A stretch of 64,000 nucleotides of DNA from Solibaculum mannosilyticum (GCF_015140235.1 NZ_AP023321.1:1602501-1666500), one strand, 5' to 3'. Positions 22,033-32,420 are shown, counted from the first letter of the stretch. The notes: generated by a model from the letters alone, not told the origin. Numbers and translations: made by a program.

Positions 22033-24264
22033 CTATAGAGTCAGCTGTTCTCCTAGATCCTCTGCAGCCGGCAGGGCTCCGATAGCCGGCAGACTCTTGA
22101 CGCGATATCGATTGGCATTGTGAACCATTCCCTCCTCAAAAGGACGCACCGATTCCAGTCGATGTGCCTTCCGCTGGGTCATGACTTGGACTCCTTGGGT
22201 ATCCCTTGTAGCCTTTGGCGTCAAAGCGCCGGTATGCAGCAACAGCATCCGGGAGGATGTGGATTTCATCAGTACTTCTCCATCCTCCAAGCCGTGGAGA
22301 ATGTCCACCAAGACGGATTTATCCGAATATGCGCCTACCAGTTTCCGGCGGTTTTGCTTTGTCTCATATCGATTAAGCTCCACCTTCGCCGCTTTGCCAT
22401 TCTCAAAGAAGAAGAGTAAAAAGCCGCTGTAGTCCTGAGTGACCACCATTTTGACAACCCTTTCCCCTTCGTCCATCCCCATTTTTGCCGGGATATAATC
22501 CCCTAAGAGACTGACTTTTGTATCGTCAAAGTCGAATGCGTGTGCTTTGTACACCTGGCACCGGTCTGTGAAGAACAAAAGGGACACATTGTTGGTAGAC
22601 TCCACCGCCTGTGCGATCTCGTCCCCTTCCTTTAACTTGTGATCCCCGCTCATGCGCAGCGACTGAGGCGTCACCTTCTTAAAATATCCCTCTTTCGTAA
22701 GGAACAGGTGTACCGCATAATCAGGGATCTCTTCTTCAATCTCTTCCTCGTCCACATCGTAGACAATGGCCGATTTCCTGGGCTGGCCATACTGTGCCGA
22801 CACCTGTTTTAACTCATCTACAATAATGCGTTTGACCAGTTTCTTGCTGTCCAGAATGGCCTGCAGTTCTTGGATTTTCTTCTCCAGTTCTTGGATCTCC
22901 GCCGTGCGTTTGAGGATATATTCCCGGTTTAAATGGCGCAGTTTGATCTCTGCTACATACTCGGCCTGGATCTGATCAATGCCGAATCCAATCATCAGAT
23001 TGGGCACTACTTCACTCTCTTCCTCGGTCTGGCGGACGATCGCAATGGCTTTATCAATGTCCAACAGGATCTTCTGAAGCCCCTGAAGCAAATGCAGTTT
23101 ATCCTGAGCCTTGACCAGGTCGTAATGAGTCCGGCGGCGGATGCATTCTACACGGAAGGCAATCCATTCGCTCAACAGCTCCCGTACTCCCATGACACGG
23201 GGCATGCCGGCGATGAGTACATTAAAGTTACAAGAGAATGTATCTTCCAGCGGCGTCATCTGATAGAGCTTGCGCATGAGTTTGTCCGGATCCACGCCGC
23301 GCTTTAAGTCCACAGTGATCTTGAGGCCGGGCAATCCTGTCTCGTCGCGGATATCGGCGATCTCCCGCATCTTGCCCGCTTTGACCAGATCCACTACCTT
23401 GTCGATAACGGCTTCGATGGTAGTGGTGGGCGGAATTTGTGTGATGTCAATACAGTGGTTGTCGGCATCGTAAGTATACGTCCCACGGACGCGGATCCCT
23501 CCTCGACCCGTGCTGTAGATCTTATCCAACTGGTCCCGATTGTAAAGAATCTGTCCGCCGCCGGGAAAATCCGGCGCTTTCAGCGTGGAGGCAATCTCGT
23601 GTTCCGGATTTTTGAGAAGGGCGATGGTAGTCTCGCATACCTCTTGCAAATTGAAAGGACAGATGGAACTGGCCATACTGACGGCAATCCCTGTATTGGC
23701 GTTGACAAGCACGGTGGGAAAGGCCGCAGGCAACAGGGTCGGTTCTTTCATGGTGTTGTCGTAGTTGTCCACAAAATCTACGGTGTCCTTATCGATGTCC
23801 CCAAACAGCTCCTTACAGATGGCGTCCAGCTTCACCTCTGTATAGCGGGAAGCGGCGTACATCATATCCCGGGAATAGGCCTTGCCGAAGTTGCCTTTGG
23901 AATCCACATAAGGATGCAGCAGGCTTTCATTTCCCCGTGCCAGACGCACCATGGTTTCGTAAATGGCGCTGTCGCCATGGGGATTGAGTTTCATAGTGGC
24001 CCCTACAACGTTGGCCGATTTCGTGCGGGCACCGGTGAGAAGCCCCATCTTATACATGGTATAAAGGAGCTTGCGGTGGGATGGTTTGAACCCGTCAATC
24101 TCTGGCAGCGCGCGGGAGACAATGACGCTCATGGCATAGGGCATATAATTGGTTTCCAGCGTCTGCGTGATGGGCTGGAGACGCACCTCCCCCGCCCCTT
24201 CGATAACGCCCTGCATTTGTACAGTTGACTTTTTTGATGTCGTTCTCCGTTTTCTCGGTGGCAA
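22033..24264 (-). CDS. parC: DNA topoisomerase IV subunit A
   Basis: A 743-residue type IIA topoisomerase A subunit. It cuts and passes DNA to decatenate chromosomes together with ParE. N-terminal breakage-reunion features: MPYAMSVIVSRALPEIDGFK, the QRDR-like helix with GDSAIYETMVRLAR, and the catalytic tyrosine in SRDMMYAASRYTEVKL (~residue 130). A coiled-coil (RTAEIQELEKKIQELQAIL) precedes a reduced C-terminal beta-pinwheel. No GyrA box (QRRGGKG) is present, favouring ParC over GyrA. It begins with TTG behind AAGGTAGGGG, 31 bp after the parE stop, so parE-parC is an operon. This is the divergent clostridial form; GyrA/ParC distinction is by motif absence only. Confidence 0.88.
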   Translation of the reverse strand: MPPRKRRTTSKKSTVQMQGVIEGAGEVRLQPITQTLETNYMPYAMSVIVSRALPEIDGFKPSHRKLLYTMYKMGLLTGARTKSANVVGATMKLNPHGDSAIYETMVRLARGNESLLHPYVDSKGNFGKAYSRDMMYAASRYTEVKLDAICKELFGDIDKDTVDFVDNYDNTMKEPTLLPAAFPTVLVNANTGIAVSMASSICPFNLQEVCETTIALLKNPEHEIASTLKAPDFPGGGQILYNRDQLDKIYSTGRGGIRVRGTYTYDADNHCIDITQIPPTTTIEAVIDKVVDLVKAGKMREIADIRDETGLPGLKITVDLKRGVDPDKLMRKLYQMTPLEDTFSCNFNVLIAGMPRVMGVRELLSEWIAFRVECIRRRTHYDLVKAQDKLHLLQGLQKILLDIDKAIAIVRQTEEESEVVPNLMIGFGIDQIQAEYVAEIKLRHLNREYILKRTAEIQELEKKIQELQAILDSKKLVKRIIVDELKQVSAQYGQPRKSAIVYDVDEEEIEEEIPDYAVHLFLTKEGYFKKVTPQSLRMSGDHKLKEGDEIAQAVESTNNVSLLFFTDRCQVYKAHAFDFDDTKVSLLGDYIPAKMGMDEGERVVKMVVTQDYSGFLLFFFENGKAAKVELNRYETKQNRRKLVGAYSDKSVLVDILHGLEDGEVLMKSTSSRMLLLHTGALTPKATRDTQGVQVMTQRKAHRLESVRPFEEGMVHNANRYRVKSLPAIGALPAAEDLGEQLTL

Positions 24265-24295
24265 TGCGATCCCCTACCTTTAAACTCGTTTCATT

Positions 24296-26278
24296 TTAAG
24301 ACAAATCGGCTAATTCTAAATACTGGGCGCCGTTTTGAGAGATATAATCCTTGCGTCCACTTAGGTTGTCACCCAGCATCAAATCAAACATTGCGGCTGT
24401 TTGCAATGCGTCATCGGGCTCTACCTTGATGAGGCGGCGGGTAGCGGGATTCATGGTGGTTAGACTCATCATATCCGGCTCATTTTCGCCCAAACCTTTG
24501 GAGCGTTGGATCGTATACCGTTCCTGCCCGATCTCCTGAAGCACCTTGGCTTTTTCCTGTTCTGTATATGCAAAATAAGTCTGATCTTTTGTCCCGATCT
24601 CATAGAGCGGGGATTCTGCAATAAATACCTTGCCCTCCTCGATGAGGGTGGGCATTAGGCGATACAGCATTGTGAGAATCAGGGTGCGGATCTGGAAGCC
24701 GTCCACATCGGCATCGGTACAGATGATGACTTTATTCCACCGCAGGGAACCAAGGTCAAAGGAAGAAAGATCTTTATTGGCTTTGGTGTGGACTTCCACT
24801 CCGCATCCTAATACTTTACACAGATCTGTAATAATGTCATTTTTAAAAATACGGTTGTAGTCGGCTTTGAGACAATTGAGTATTTTCCCTCGGACTGGGA
24901 TAATAGCCTGGAAATCAGGGTCCCTCGCCTGTTTACAGGCTCCTAAAGCTGAATCGCCCTCCACGATGTACAGTTCCCGCACGCCCACGTCTCGGCTGCG
25001 GCAGTCCACAAACTTTTCTACCCGATTGGATAGATCCAAGTTGCCCGACAATTTCTTCTTACTGCTGATGCGCAGTTTCTCAGCTTCTTCCCGGCTCCTC
25101 TTGTTTACCAGAACCTGTGCGGCGATTTTTTCTGCATCCAGAGGATTTTCAATGAAATAGACCTCCAGCTGATGGCGAAGGAAGTCCGTCATAGCTTCCT
25201 GGATAAAGCGATTGGTAATGGCTTTCTTCGTCTGGTTTTCATAGGACGTCCGTGTGGAAAAGGAGGAAATGACGATGATAAGACAATCAGCTACATCTTG
25301 GAAAGAGATTTTGCTCTCCCCTTGTTTGTATTTACTATTTTGCTTAAGATAAGCGTCGATCTGGGATACAAAAGCCGAACGTACTGCCTTTTCCGGCGCA
25401 CCGCCGTACTCCAGCCAGCTGGAATTGTGGTAGTACTCCGCTACATTCACTTTATTGGAGAATGTCAGCGCTACATTGATTTTTACTTTATATTCAGGTT
25501 TATCCGCCCGGTCTCGGCCCTGACGTTCGGTCTGCCACACTTGGACGCCGGTCATAGCCTCTTCTCCTGCCAGCTCCTCTACATGGTCGGCAATGCCGCG
25601 TTCATACAGATAGGTGTATTCCTCAAATTTGCGTCCCACCTGATCCCTCAAAAGAAAAGTAAGGCCCTCATTGACGATGGCCTGGCGCTTGATAATATCC
25701 TGGTAGTAAGAAAGCGGCACATTGATGTCTGTAAAGACCTGGAGATCCGGACGCCAACGAATGCGGGAACCCGTAGTTTTTTTATTGGTGGGTTCCTTTT
25801 TGAGTCCGCCGACATTTTCACCGTGCTCAAAGTGAAGACTGTATCGAAAGCCATCCCGATAGACCTCCACATCCATGTATTCCGAAGAATACTGGGTGGC
25901 GCACAGGCCCAGGCCATTGAGTCCCAAAGAAAACTCATAGCTTTCCGAATCAGCGTTGTTGTACTTGCCGCCGGCATACAGTTCACAGAAAACCAATTCC
26001 CAATTGTATCGATTTTCACGGGTATTAAAGTCCACCGGGATACCGCGTCCAAAGTCCTCTACCTCTACCGACTGGTCGCTGTACCGGGTGATGACAATAC
26101 GATTGCCGAATCCTTCTCTCGCCTCGTCGATGGAATTGGACAGGATCTCAAAAATAGAGTGTTGACAGCCTTCCAAGCCGTCCGATCCGAAGATGACTGC
26201 CGGGCGTTTGCGTACACGATCTGCGCCTTTCAGAGCCGAGATGCTCTCGTTATCGTAGGTATTCTTTCTTTTCGCCAT
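24296..26278 (-). CDS. parE: DNA topoisomerase IV subunit B
   Basis: A 660-residue ATPase subunit. The ATG at 26278 follows TTGGAGGAACCG; the ORF start at 26329 is upstream of it. GHKL ATPase motifs: NSIDEAREGFGN (Mg-binding Asn), DFGRGIPVDF (DxGxG) and SLGLNGLGLCATQYSSE, which replaces the usual GLHGVGxxxxNALS with altered residues. Toprim motifs: IVEGDSALGACKQARD and CTDADVDGFQIRTLILTM. It supplies ATP-driven strand passage for ParC in decatenation. The G-x-H-G-x-G loop variant (Asn for His) and ...DADVDGFQI (Phe for His) mark the divergent clostridial subgroup. Operon with parC downstream. Whether a separate gyrBA exists is not visible here. Confidence 0.88.
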   Translation of the reverse strand: MAKRKNTYDNESISALKGADRVRKRPAVIFGSDGLEGCQHSIFEILSNSIDEAREGFGNRIVITRYSDQSVEVEDFGRGIPVDFNTRENRYNWELVFCELYAGGKYNNADSESYEFSLGLNGLGLCATQYSSEYMDVEVYRDGFRYSLHFEHGENVGGLKKEPTNKKTTGSRIRWRPDLQVFTDINVPLSYYQDIIKRQAIVNEGLTFLLRDQVGRKFEEYTYLYERGIADHVEELAGEEAMTGVQVWQTERQGRDRADKPEYKVKINVALTFSNKVNVAEYYHNSSWLEYGGAPEKAVRSAFVSQIDAYLKQNSKYKQGESKISFQDVADCLIIVISSFSTRTSYENQTKKAITNRFIQEAMTDFLRHQLEVYFIENPLDAEKIAAQVLVNKRSREEAEKLRISSKKKLSGNLDLSNRVEKFVDCRSRDVGVRELYIVEGDSALGACKQARDPDFQAIIPVRGKILNCLKADYNRIFKNDIITDLCKVLGCGVEVHTKANKDLSSFDLGSLRWNKVIICTDADVDGFQIRTLILTMLYRLMPTLIEEGKVFIAESPLYEIGTKDQTYFAYTEQEKAKVLQEIGQERYTIQRSKGLGENEPDMMSLTTMNPATRRLIKVEPDDALQTAAMFDLMLGDNLSGRKDYISQNGAQYLELADLS

Positions 26279-26422
26279 CGGTTCCTCCAACCTTTGCCAA
26301 TTGAAATGCTCATCTTGAGAATACCTCAAGATGCTTTCTCACGAATAGGGCGCCGCCCTGACGGACAGCGCCCTTCTACTTTATTTGATCCTCGTCGATC
26401 TAAGGGATTTCCTTACAGCAAC

Positions 26423-27154
26423 TTATTTGAGATCAATGCCGCCAAACACTGCTGTACATTTGATCGTGATGAGCGGTAAGGACGAATCGTCATTCGGTAT
26501 AAACATACTGTCAAAACCGCCGAATACCGGAGTTCCCGTCACTTTAATGCGTGCTCTGCTTGGAACATAAAGATCGATACCGCCGAAAATTGTGGTCAGT
26601 TCCAACGTGATATCCTGTACCGGTACGGCATCTCTCATATTGATCTCCAACCCGCCGAATACTGCTGTGGCTTTACCGCCCTGCAAGTTCTTACTATAGT
26701 TGGAAAGCTGGCGGCCGCTAAATACAGCGATATAATCCGGACGGTCATCAATACTTTTTTCCCAAGCTGATGTCTCTGCCCCATCTGGCTGAGGCGGTGA
26801 TAATGGTGGATTGTCGTGATGTTTTGGTTTCCAGAACCATCCTACTAGTAGCCATGCACCTACCAGAAGTAAGACCACCGCCCAGAAAAATGCACTGGAC
26901 TGACCTTCCGATAAAAGGCCGCTGCTTTCGGCCATCAGCCAAACGCCGATGGCGATGAGGAGTAGGTTCCAAAATTTCGGTCCCGATGATATGATGCCTG
27001 CAATGCCGGGCACGATGATGAACAAGGTCCACCAACTCTCTGATAGCACGTGGATCACTTGATCCGACCACCATCCAAAGGCACTGCCTGCCACAAATAC
27101 CGCTAAACCGATAAACAGCAGGCCAAATAAGATGCGTGCTGAATTTCGTTTCAT
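26423..27154 (-). CDS. LiaF-like membrane protein
   Basis: A 243-residue membrane protein with GGAGGGGTTACC before its ATG. Residues 1-105 contain four short hydrophobic segments (ARILFGLLFIGLAVFVAGSA; WWTLFIIVPGIAGIISSGPK and two more), the DUF5668-type N-terminal domain. Residues ~140-243 are the strand-rich LiaF C-terminal ('cell wall-active antibiotics response') domain, with repeated TAVFGGLEINMRDAVPVQDI, TTIFGGIDLYVPSRARIKVT, VFGGFDSMFIP and CTAVFGGIDLK, the F-G-G-[LI]-[DE]-[LI] rhythm typical of it. In Bacillus, LiaF inhibits the LiaRS envelope-stress system. No LiaRS genes are adjacent, so the role here is inferred. It follows ftsH by 45 bp and may be transcribed with it. Confidence 0.85.
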   Translation of the reverse strand: MKRNSARILFGLLFIGLAVFVAGSAFGWWSDQVIHVLSESWWTLFIIVPGIAGIISSGPKFWNLLLIAIGVWLMAESSGLLSEGQSSAFFWAVVLLLVGAWLLVGWFWKPKHHDNPPLSPPQPDGAETSAWEKSIDDRPDYIAVFSGRQLSNYSKNLQGGKATAVFGGLEINMRDAVPVQDITLELTTIFGGIDLYVPSRARIKVTGTPVFGGFDSMFIPNDDSSLPLITIKCTAVFGGIDLK

Positions 27155-27199
27155 GGTAACCCCTCCTAATCGACTCTATCCCTGCGGTCTTTTCTGCGT

Positions 27200-29074
27200 T
27201 TAGCTATTTTGTGGCGCTTTTGTCCAAGGATCGGACATCATGGATGCAAAGGTCTCGCCATCCATTTTCTCGTGAGCCAACAGATAATTGGCCACTTCAT
27301 GCAATTTATCCATGTGCTCCTGGAGCATGCTTTCACAGCGATGGTACGCTGTCATGATAATCTCACGGACTTCATTGTCAATCTGAGAGGCCAGGGATTC
27401 GGAATACTCCCTGGTATGGCCGAAGTCCCGACCCAAGAACACTTCATTGGAATCGCTGGATGCATAATTGATGGGGCCCAGTTTGTCGCTCATGCCGTAT
27501 TTCATGACCATTTTCTTGGCCAGATCGGTAGCGCGTTCAATGTCGTTGGACGCGCCGGTAGTGATGTCCCCGATTACCAATGATTCCGCCACACGACCGC
27601 CCAACAAGGTGACGATATTTTCATTCATCTCCTGTTTGGTCATATGGGCGCGGTCCTCGCGGGGCAAGGACATGGTGTATCCGCCTGCCATACCGCGGGG
27701 AATGATGGAAATTTGATGCACAGGATCTTGAGTCGGCATATAGTAAGTGACCACAGCGTGGCCCGCTTCATGATAAGATGTGATGCGTTTATCCTTCTCA
27801 TTGAGGACGTGAGAACGCTTCTCCACGCCCATCACGACCTTGATAGTAGCTTCCTCGATTTCTTCCATCGTGATGGCGCGCAGTCCTTTACGGGCCGCCA
27901 TCAGAGCCGATTCATTCAAAAGATTCTCCAGATCGGCGCCGGTGAAACCAGAAGTGGTCTTTGCTATGACAGAAAGATCCACGTCGGGAGCCAGAGGTTT
28001 GCTGCGAGCATGAACCTTCAAGATATCTTCGCGGCCTTTGATGTCGGGATATCCCACCAAAATTTGACGGTCGAAACGTCCCGGACGCATCAAAGCGGGA
28101 TCCAAAATGTCAGCGCGGTTGGTAGCGGCGATCATAATGACCCCTTCATTGGCACCAAAGCCATCCATCTCCACCAGGAGCTGGTTGAGGGTCTGTTCGC
28201 GTTCGTCGTGTCCGCCGCCTAGACCTGCGCCGCGTTGGCGGCCTACTGCGTCGATTTCGTCGATGAAAATAATGCAGGGAGAATTTTTCTTGGCTTGTTC
28301 AAACAGATCACGGACACGGGAAGCACCTACGCCCACGAACATCTCCACAAAGTCAGAGCCGGAGATGGAGAAAAACGGCACACCGGCTTCACCGGCAGTG
28401 GCTCTTGCCAACAGAGTTTTACCGGTTCCAGGAGGGCCCACCAACAGCACGCCCTTGGGCATACGGGCGCCTAATTCATTGAAGTGGTTTGCATCCTTGA
28501 GGAAATCCACGATCTCCTGTAACTCTGCCTTCTCCTCATCTGCACCGGCTACATCGGCAAAGGTGGTCTTGCGTTTTTCGTCCGCCACCTGCTTGACTTT
28601 TGCCTTGCCAAAATTCATGGTCTTGGCCCCGCCATCCATGCCGGCGCTCATGCGCTTCATCATGAAATACCACAGGAAACCAAAGGCCACAATCAAAATC
28701 ACCGTGGGCAAAAGGTTCAGAAGCCATGGAATGTCACTGGCCGGTTTATAGTGATAGACCATCCGGTCTTCAGCCGGCTTACCCTCATTGTATTGATCGA
28801 TGTACGGTTTGGTGTCTTCGCGGAACATTTCCACATTGGCCAAGGTATAACTTATTTGCTTGTCGTCATCCAAGCGCATCACTAGGTCGCCGTTGCCGAC
28901 ATCCACAGTAAACTCCCGCACCTTCATATCCTCAAAGTAACCGATGACCTGAGAATACTTCAAAGCGTCAGGGGTATTGGAATTGAGCATAACGACGGCA
29001 ATGATCATGATAACCACGGGCAGGCCTACATATAGGAGAATGTTGCGTACATACTTGCTCAAAGAATCATCCAC
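27200..29074 (-). CDS. ftsH: ATP-dependent zinc metalloprotease FtsH
   Basis: A 624-residue membrane AAA+ protease that degrades misfolded membrane and regulatory proteins. Two membrane helices (~residues 13-31 and ~113-135) flank an external domain. AAA module: Walker A GPPGTGKT (~211-218), Walker [13 protein letters not shown], second region of homology [20 protein letters not shown]. Zinc protease motif HEAGH (~433-437) with the downstream acidic ligand. Full length and all motifs are present. The start is uncertain: GTG at 29074 has AAGGA directly adjacent, while TTG at 29062 has better spacing. The hpt gene lies 48 bp upstream, as is common in Firmicutes where tilS-hpt-ftsH are linked. 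Confidence 0.97.
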   Translation of the reverse strand: MDDSLSKYVRNILLYVGLPVVIMIIAVVMLNSNTPDALKYSQVIGYFEDMKVREFTVDVGNGDLVMRLDDDKQISYTLANVEMFREDTKPYIDQYNEGKPAEDRMVYHYKPASDIPWLLNLLPTVILIVAFGFLWYFMMKRMSAGMDGGAKTMNFGKAKVKQVADEKRKTTFADVAGADEEKAELQEIVDFLKDANHFNELGARMPKGVLLVGPPGTGKTLLARATAGEAGVPFFSISGSDFVEMFVGVGASRVRDLFEQAKKNSPCIIFIDEIDAVGRQRGAGLGGGHDEREQTLNQLLVEMDGFGANEGVIMIAATNRADILDPALMRPGRFDRQILVGYPDIKGREDILKVHARSKPLAPDVDLSVIAKTTSGFTGADLENLLNESALMAARKGLRAITMEEIEEATIKVVMGVEKRSHVLNEKDKRITSYHEAGHAVVTYYMPTQDPVHQISIIPRGMAGGYTMSLPREDRAHMTKQEMNENIVTLLGGRVAESLVIGDITTGASNDIERATDLAKKMVMKYGMSDKLGPINYASSDSNEVFLGRDFGHTREYSESLASQIDNEVREIIMTAYHRCESMLQEHMDKLHEVANYLLAHEKMDGETFASMMSDPWTKAPQNS

Positions 29075-29121
29075 TCCTTGTTCCGCTGGCGGCTCTCGCC
29101 GTCAAGGGACATCTATTCTAG

Positions 29122-29661
29122 TTAGCCTCCGTAAACCGAAGGTTTTAAAATGCCCACATAGGGCAAATTCCGGTATTTTTCAGCAAAATCCAATCCATAC
29201 CCCACTACAAATTCGTCGGGCACTTGGGCGCCGGTATAGTCCGGCTGGATGGGCATTTTGCGCCGTTCCGGTTTATCCAGCAGCGTACAGATGCGGACAC
29301 TGGCTGGACGACGGGCTTTGAGATTTTCTACCAAGTAGCTCAACGTCATGCCGGAATCCAGGATATCCTCCACCAAAAGGACATCCAAACCTTCAATCGG
29401 CTTGTCCAAGTCCTTGATGATGCGCACGACACCGGAACTCTTGGATCCATTGTTATAACTGGATACTGCCATGAAGTCCACACGGCAGGGCGCTTTGATG
29501 GCGCGCATCAGGTCGGCAATAAACATAAACGATCCCTTTAGCACACCCACCACCAAAAGATCCTTATTTTGATAATCGCGGGTAATGCGTTCGCCTAGCT
29601 CTTTTACAATATTCTCTAGTTGCTGCTGGTCCAGCAAGACCGATTGAATGTCTTCCATCAT
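29122..29661 (-). CDS. hpt: Hypoxanthine phosphoribosyltransferase
   Basis: A 179-residue purine salvage enzyme that converts hypoxanthine or guanine with PRPP to IMP or GMP. The PRPP-binding loop is LDVLLVEDILDSGMTLSYLV; other features: KDLLVVGVLKGSFMFIADLM and the flexible loop MAVSSYNNGSKSSGVVRI, PDEFVVGYGLDFAEKYRNLP at the end. Two ATGs are available: 29670 overlaps the tilS stop (ATGA) but has the GAGGAG ribosome-binding site directly against it; 29661 has ideal 9-base spacing and is chosen. Length is typical (~180). It is translationally linked to tilS, the frequent Firmicutes arrangement. Confidence 0.96.
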   Translation of the reverse strand: MMEDIQSVLLDQQQLENIVKELGERITRDYQNKDLLVVGVLKGSFMFIADLMRAIKAPCRVDFMAVSSYNNGSKSSGVVRIIKDLDKPIEGLDVLLVEDILDSGMTLSYLVENLKARRPASVRICTLLDKPERRKMPIQPDYTGAQVPDEFVVGYGLDFAEKYRNLPYVGILKPSVYGG

Positions 29662-29666
29662 GTTTG

Positions 29667-31001
29667 TCATCTCCTCACACTCTCAAACCGATAAAGACGA
29701 CGGGTTCCAGCGCCTATGGCGGCACGCTGATCCGGGCCAAAACCACTAACCCACAAGATGCCTTCCTCATCGCAGACAACCGGGATCAAATCCCGCTGCT
29801 CCAATGGAACCCCCGCTTCTTGAAACAGTTTTTTCAATGATTTCCCACAGCCACGGCCGGCCGGATGAAACCGATCGCCAGGCATACGGCGCCTAATCAT
29901 AGCTGTACCCATTATTTTAGCACAGTCTATAGCATTATTAAATAACATTTTATTAAAATTTTCTTTTTCGTCAATCCCTACAGCCTCAACCGTCATTTGA
30001 ATCCCTGATGGGAGCAAAAATGTGCCTTCTTTCAACGGAATCGGTTCCATCCACTGTGGCTCTTTTCCATGAACAGGCTGTACTTGTAGCAGGCCGTCCT
30101 TTTGCCTGGCGCGGACCTTTCCGGATAAATCCGCTCCTCCCGGATGGGAAAGCAGGTCTTCCACCATCTCCACATGCAGTGCCTGTGCCTGGCCTCCGGC
30201 CCGGCGGATGAGTTCCATGATGGCTTCCCTTCTGACGGCCGGCGGATGTTTTAAAAGCTCCTCCACCCGGTACCCGTTTTGTGTACAGGCTTTTGTCAAT
30301 ACATCCTGCGTCTGCTGTTCCAAAAACTCCTTGATGTCCCGAAGCCAAGCAGTACAACGATCCATGGATTTCAAAAAACCTGGGTGAATGTCCTGTAAAA
30401 CAGGGACGACGTCCAGACGGATGCGGTTTCGGGCATACTCCCGCCGGGTATTGGTCGAATCGGTGATAAAGAGAAGTGAGTTCTCTTTACAGTATGCCTC
30501 CACCTCATCCCTGGTAATCCTAAGAAATGGACGAATTATATTTTCTCGAACCGGCGGGATCCCACAGATCCCTCTCAGTCCTGCGCCTCGGGAAAGATGC
30601 AGCAGCACCGTCTCAGCCTGGTCGCTCAACGTATGAGCTGTGGCAATTTTAGATCCTGCCGCAGCTTTTTGTAAAAAATCGTATCGCAGCCGTCGAGCGC
30701 ATTGCTCCTCCGATTCCCCTGACCGATCGGCCTCTCCCCGCACATCGGCATCGCTTATCTGTAAAGGGATTCCCCACTTCTGACATAGATCGCGGCAAAA
30801 GGCTTCATCCCGATCCGATTCCTCTCCCCGCAGATGATGATTGAAATGGGCGGCCGATACGTTCCATCCGGTGGTACGGCTTTGTTCTTTGAGATAATAC
30901 AAAAGCGAAACGGAGTCTGCGCCGCCCGAAAGGGCCACCAAAACCGCTTCGCCATCTTGAAGCATTTTCTGTTCCTGCATCCAGGACTTTACACTATCCA
31001 T
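29667..31001 (-). CDS. tilS: tRNA(Ile)-lysidine synthase
   Basis: A 444-residue TilS. It modifies cytidine 34 of tRNA-Ile(CAU) to lysidine using ATP and lysine, making it read AUA. PP-loop motif VALSGGADSVSLLYYL near residue 25 and the conserved AAHFNHHLRGEESDRDEAFC, then TAHTLSDQAETVLLHLSRGA for substrate binding. The C-terminal part carries IRRRMPGDRFHPAGRGCGKS and LKKLFQEAGVPLEQRD, typical TilS C-domain. The start at 31001 overlaps the dnaB stop; a 15-codon longer form from 31046 exists but has no ribosome-binding site. Essential gene in most bacteria; flanked by hpt downstream. Some start ambiguity only. Confidence 0.95.
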   Translation of the reverse strand: MDSVKSWMQEQKMLQDGEAVLVALSGGADSVSLLYYLKEQSRTTGWNVSAAHFNHHLRGEESDRDEAFCRDLCQKWGIPLQISDADVRGEADRSGESEEQCARRLRYDFLQKAAAGSKIATAHTLSDQAETVLLHLSRGAGLRGICGIPPVRENIIRPFLRITRDEVEAYCKENSLLFITDSTNTRREYARNRIRLDVVPVLQDIHPGFLKSMDRCTAWLRDIKEFLEQQTQDVLTKACTQNGYRVEELLKHPPAVRREAIMELIRRAGGQAQALHVEMVEDLLSHPGGADLSGKVRARQKDGLLQVQPVHGKEPQWMEPIPLKEGTFLLPSGIQMTVEAVGIDEKENFNKMLFNNAIDCAKIMGTAMIRRRMPGDRFHPAGRGCGKSLKKLFQEAGVPLEQRDLIPVVCDEEGILWVSGFGPDQRAAIGAGTRRLYRFESVRR

Positions 31002-32364
31002 CACGGCGACCAAACTCCTGTGTTGTAAACCGGGTGTGTTTTCCATCCCAATGAAGAGGTACGGTATCCACAGCGCCGTGACGATTTTTTGCGATAATCA
31101 GTTCGGCACTATTGGGATTTTGATCCTGCTGTTCTTCTTCCCCATCCTTATAATATGTGCTGCGGTATAAAAACAGTACGACATCGGCATCCTGTTCGAT
31201 AGAGCCGGAATCGCGCAAGTCAGCCAATTGAGGACGATGTTCGGAACGGTGTTCACTGCCGCGGGATAACTGGGCCAAGATAATGACCGGGATGTTGAGG
31301 TCCTTGGCCATGACCTTCAGAGACCGGGTGATCTCCGACACCTCTTGGACGCGGTTTTCAATGCGCTTCCCGCTGCCCATCAAGCCTAAGTAATCCACAA
31401 TGGCCAACTCCACGCCCTTCATATGGCGCAGCTTTGCCTTGATCTCCGGGACGGTAATAGAGGAGGTATCGTCAAAATAAATCGGGGCGTTGTGCAGCAT
31501 GGATGCAGCGCTGGCAAAGGATTTCCACTCCTCATCGCTGAGACGACCGGTCATCAGCTTAGGCCCGGGAATCATGGATTCCGACGAAAGCATCCTCATG
31601 ACACACTGCATACTGGACATCTCCAACGAGAAAAATGCCACCGTCCTGTTTTGGATGACACCCACGTTGTGGGCAATGTTGAGGGCAAAACTGGTTTTAC
31701 CCATGCCAGGACGGGCGCCGACAATGATCAAATCGGATTTATTAAATCCAGTGGTGATGGCATCCACACCGGAAAAGCCGGAGGCAACGCCGGCATATTG
31801 ACCGGTTTCATCGGTACTCAGCTTGTGGAGATGGTCATAAGTCTCCACAATAACGCTGCCGATGTGACGCATCTCACCGTTGTTACGGCCTTGCCGGATA
31901 TCATAGATCTTCTGTTCCGCTGCATCCAGCAATTCCCCGGCCTCCGATTGGCCGTCGGCTGCTGAGTCCGCGATCTCCCGGGACGCGGCAATCAGCGATC
32001 GGATGTCAAATTTATCCCGTACAATAGCGGCGTAAGCGGTCACGTTGATCACCGACGGCACCATTTGAGCCAGCTGCGTGAGATAGCTTTTCCCCGACGT
32101 CTCATCGTATACCTCAGCGGTCTTCAGTGCTTCCAGCACCGTTACAAAGTCCACCGGCTTACGCAAATCCTCCAGCATACACATCTGGGTATAGATGGCG
32201 CGGTGCTGGGCCAGATAAAAATAATCCGGCTTCCGGATGATACTGCGTACAGTGATAAGACAGGAAGCGTCGATGAGAATTGCGCCCAACACCGATTGTT
32301 CCGCTTCCAGGCTATACGGCATATTCAGGCCGTCGGCCCCTGTGTTGATAGACGGTGCACTCAT
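30994..32364 (-). CDS. dnaB: Replicative DNA helicase
   Basis: A 456-residue DnaB helicase (called DnaC in Bacillus). Hexameric 5'-3' helicase at the replication fork. N-terminal domain begins MPYSLEAEQSVLGAILIDAS, linker, then the RecA-like C-terminal domain: Walker A IIVGARPGMGKTSFALNIAH, Walker B ELAIVDYLGLMG, ILAQLSRGSEHRSEHRPQLA and LRDSGSIEQDADVVLFLYR arginine/DNA-loop motifs. The ATG at 32364 is preferred over 32385 because AAGGATGTGAGAACG sits before it and the family normally begins close to this point. No intein is present. Gene order rplI-dnaB-tilS is typical in Firmicutes. Stop overlaps the tilS start. Confidence 0.97.
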   Translation of the reverse strand: MSAPSINTGADGLNMPYSLEAEQSVLGAILIDASCLITVRSIIRKPDYFYLAQHRAIYTQMCMLEDLRKPVDFVTVLEALKTAEVYDETSGKSYLTQLAQMVPSVINVTAYAAIVRDKFDIRSLIAASREIADSAADGQSEAGELLDAAEQKIYDIRQGRNNGEMRHIGSVIVETYDHLHKLSTDETGQYAGVASGFSGVDAITTGFNKSDLIIVGARPGMGKTSFALNIAHNVGVIQNRTVAFFSLEMSSMQCVMRMLSSESMIPGPKLMTGRLSDEEWKSFASAASMLHNAPIYFDDTSSITVPEIKAKLRHMKGVELAIVDYLGLMGSGKRIENRVQEVSEITRSLKVMAKDLNIPVIILAQLSRGSEHRSEHRPQLADLRDSGSIEQDADVVLFLYRSTYYKDGEEEQQDQNPNSAELIIAKNRHGAVDTVPLHWDGKHTRFTTQEFGRRDG

Positions 32365-32420
32365 CGTTCTCACATCCTTTCTCATCCCATAAAGTTTTCA
32401 TAAAAAACAGAGTAAAATGA

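Noticed and set aside
25172-26479. 435-codon plus-strand frame opposite parE
   Set aside because: Complete overlap with a well-supported gene and no recognisable domain.
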